The notes under the pieces are model-generated. The model saw only the letters and a list, made by a program, of their open reading frames with translations, searched no databases and was not told where the DNA came from. From NCBI RefSeq assembly GCF_017876095.1, contig NZ_JAGINM010000014.1, positions 62,001 to 126,000 of the forward strand: DNA of 64,000 nt, written 5' to 3'. This DNA is from Azospirillum agricola (lineage in GTDB: Bacteria; Pseudomonadota; Alphaproteobacteria; Azospirillales; Azospirillaceae). Positions 63,701 through 64,000 of the stretch are shown here, piece by piece. The position numbers and the translations under genes were made by a program. Each line of letters starts with the position of its first letter. Positions within the stretch are counted from its first letter, which is position 1.

Positions 63701-64000
63701 ATGAGCAGCACCCTCTCCGCCGCCATCCAGACCGAGACGGCCGGCCGCTACAGCACGCACACGGTCCTCAACCAGGCGCAGCCCGCCAGCGGGTTCAACG
63801 CCTTCAGCGGCGACGCGGTGCTCCGCGCGGCCATCGATCGCGAGGCACCCTGGGCGGCGGACCGCTGCGCGGCGCTCGGCGCCGTCGCCGGCGACGAGGC
63901 CGTCCAGGAGTTGGCGCGCCTGGCCAACCGGCACCTGCCCGAACTCAAGACGCACGACCGCTTCGGCAACCGCGTCGACTGGGTCGACTTCCACCCGAGC
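63701..64000 (+). CDS. AidB-like acyl-CoA dehydrogenase, N-terminal part (runs off window)
   Basis: The 100 visible residues show the start of an AidB/acyl-CoA dehydrogenase N-terminal domain: STHTVLNQAQPASGFNAFSGD, with THDRFGNRVDWVDFHP further on. THDRxGxRIDxVEFHP is highly characteristic of AidB-type flavoproteins that protect DNA or oxidise branched substrates. The catalytic and FAD regions lie beyond the window. The gene follows a TetR regulator on the same strand. Confidence 0.8.
   Translation, partial: MSSTLSAAIQTETAGRYSTHTVLNQAQPASGFNAFSGDAVLRAAIDREAPWAADRCAALGAVAGDEAVQELARLANRHLPELKTHDRFGNRVDWVDFHPS

Overview
The window is a high-GC alphaproteobacterial chromosome or chromid segment. 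Three things point to Rhodospirillales, most likely an Azospirillum-like soil or rhizosphere bacterium: the DUF2336 protein, the choline ABC importer with BetI, and the abundance of chemotaxis receptors and catabolic ABC/GntR/LysR loci. This genus assignment is inference, because no rRNA or core phylogenetic marker is present. The only RNA gene seen is a tRNA-Phe(GAA) at 59846-59921.

Layout. 1-5000: a type I secretion unit (ABC exporter and HlyD adaptor, overlapping by 4 bp) with an RTX calcium-binding protein downstream as the likely cargo. 5.4-8.1 kb: galE, a MarR regulator and a DUF2336 protein in one tightly packed strand. 8.2-11.4 kb: a lectin-like secreted protein, a decayed GGDEF gene, a charged hypothetical protein, an iron-associated DUF3649 membrane protein and a two-domain cold-shock protein. 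11.8-14.5 kb: a lipoprotein sugar/sorbosone dehydrogenase and a membrane acyltransferase. 14.5-18.5 kb: a choline/betaine ABC importer split around its regulator betI, with a BetI-type palindrome upstream of the ATPase gene. 18.8-26.2 kb: a classical chemoreceptor, a soluble protoglobin-like chemoreceptor, an AbrB-family membrane protein and a large hybrid PAS histidine kinase. 26.4-28.8 kb: a PLP sulfur-amino-acid lyase and an exported MBL-fold hydrolase. 29.0-35.5 kb: a five-gene exported iron-type operon (imelysin, multicopper oxidase, DUF1111 dihaem protein, second imelysin, DUF1513) behind a perfect candidate for metal-responsive control. 35.6-37.3 kb: a serine hydrolase and an Ogt-type DNA repair enzyme. 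37.8-43.9 kb: a complete reductive pyrimidine catabolism operon (PreT, PreA, amidohydrolase, RutR-like TetR, dihydropyrimidinase). 43.9-47.5 kb: a LysR regulator, a membrane protein, YceI and a glutathionyl-hydroquinone-reductase-like GST.

47.6-58.9 kb holds the most interesting region: a divergent catabolic locus built around a three-module HcnA-HcnB-HcnC-like oxidoreductase fused in one 984-residue chain. It also encodes a DapA-family aldolase/deaminase, a complete polar amino-acid ABC importer, two GntR regulators, a second dihydropyrimidinase-type amidohydrolase and a DUF3830 protein. An FMN-dependent 2-hydroxyacid dehydrogenase lies alongside. The combination suggests uptake and oxidation of a D-configured or cyclic amino-acid/imide compound; the substrate cannot be read from sequence.

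58.9-64 kb looks rearranged: a truncated LacI regulator joined to the tail of an MBL-fold hydrolase, a tRNA-Phe, an ISL3-type transposase fragment, then a VOC/LysR divergent pair, a TetR regulator with a strong palindromic operator, and the start of an AidB-like acyl-CoA dehydrogenase running off the end.
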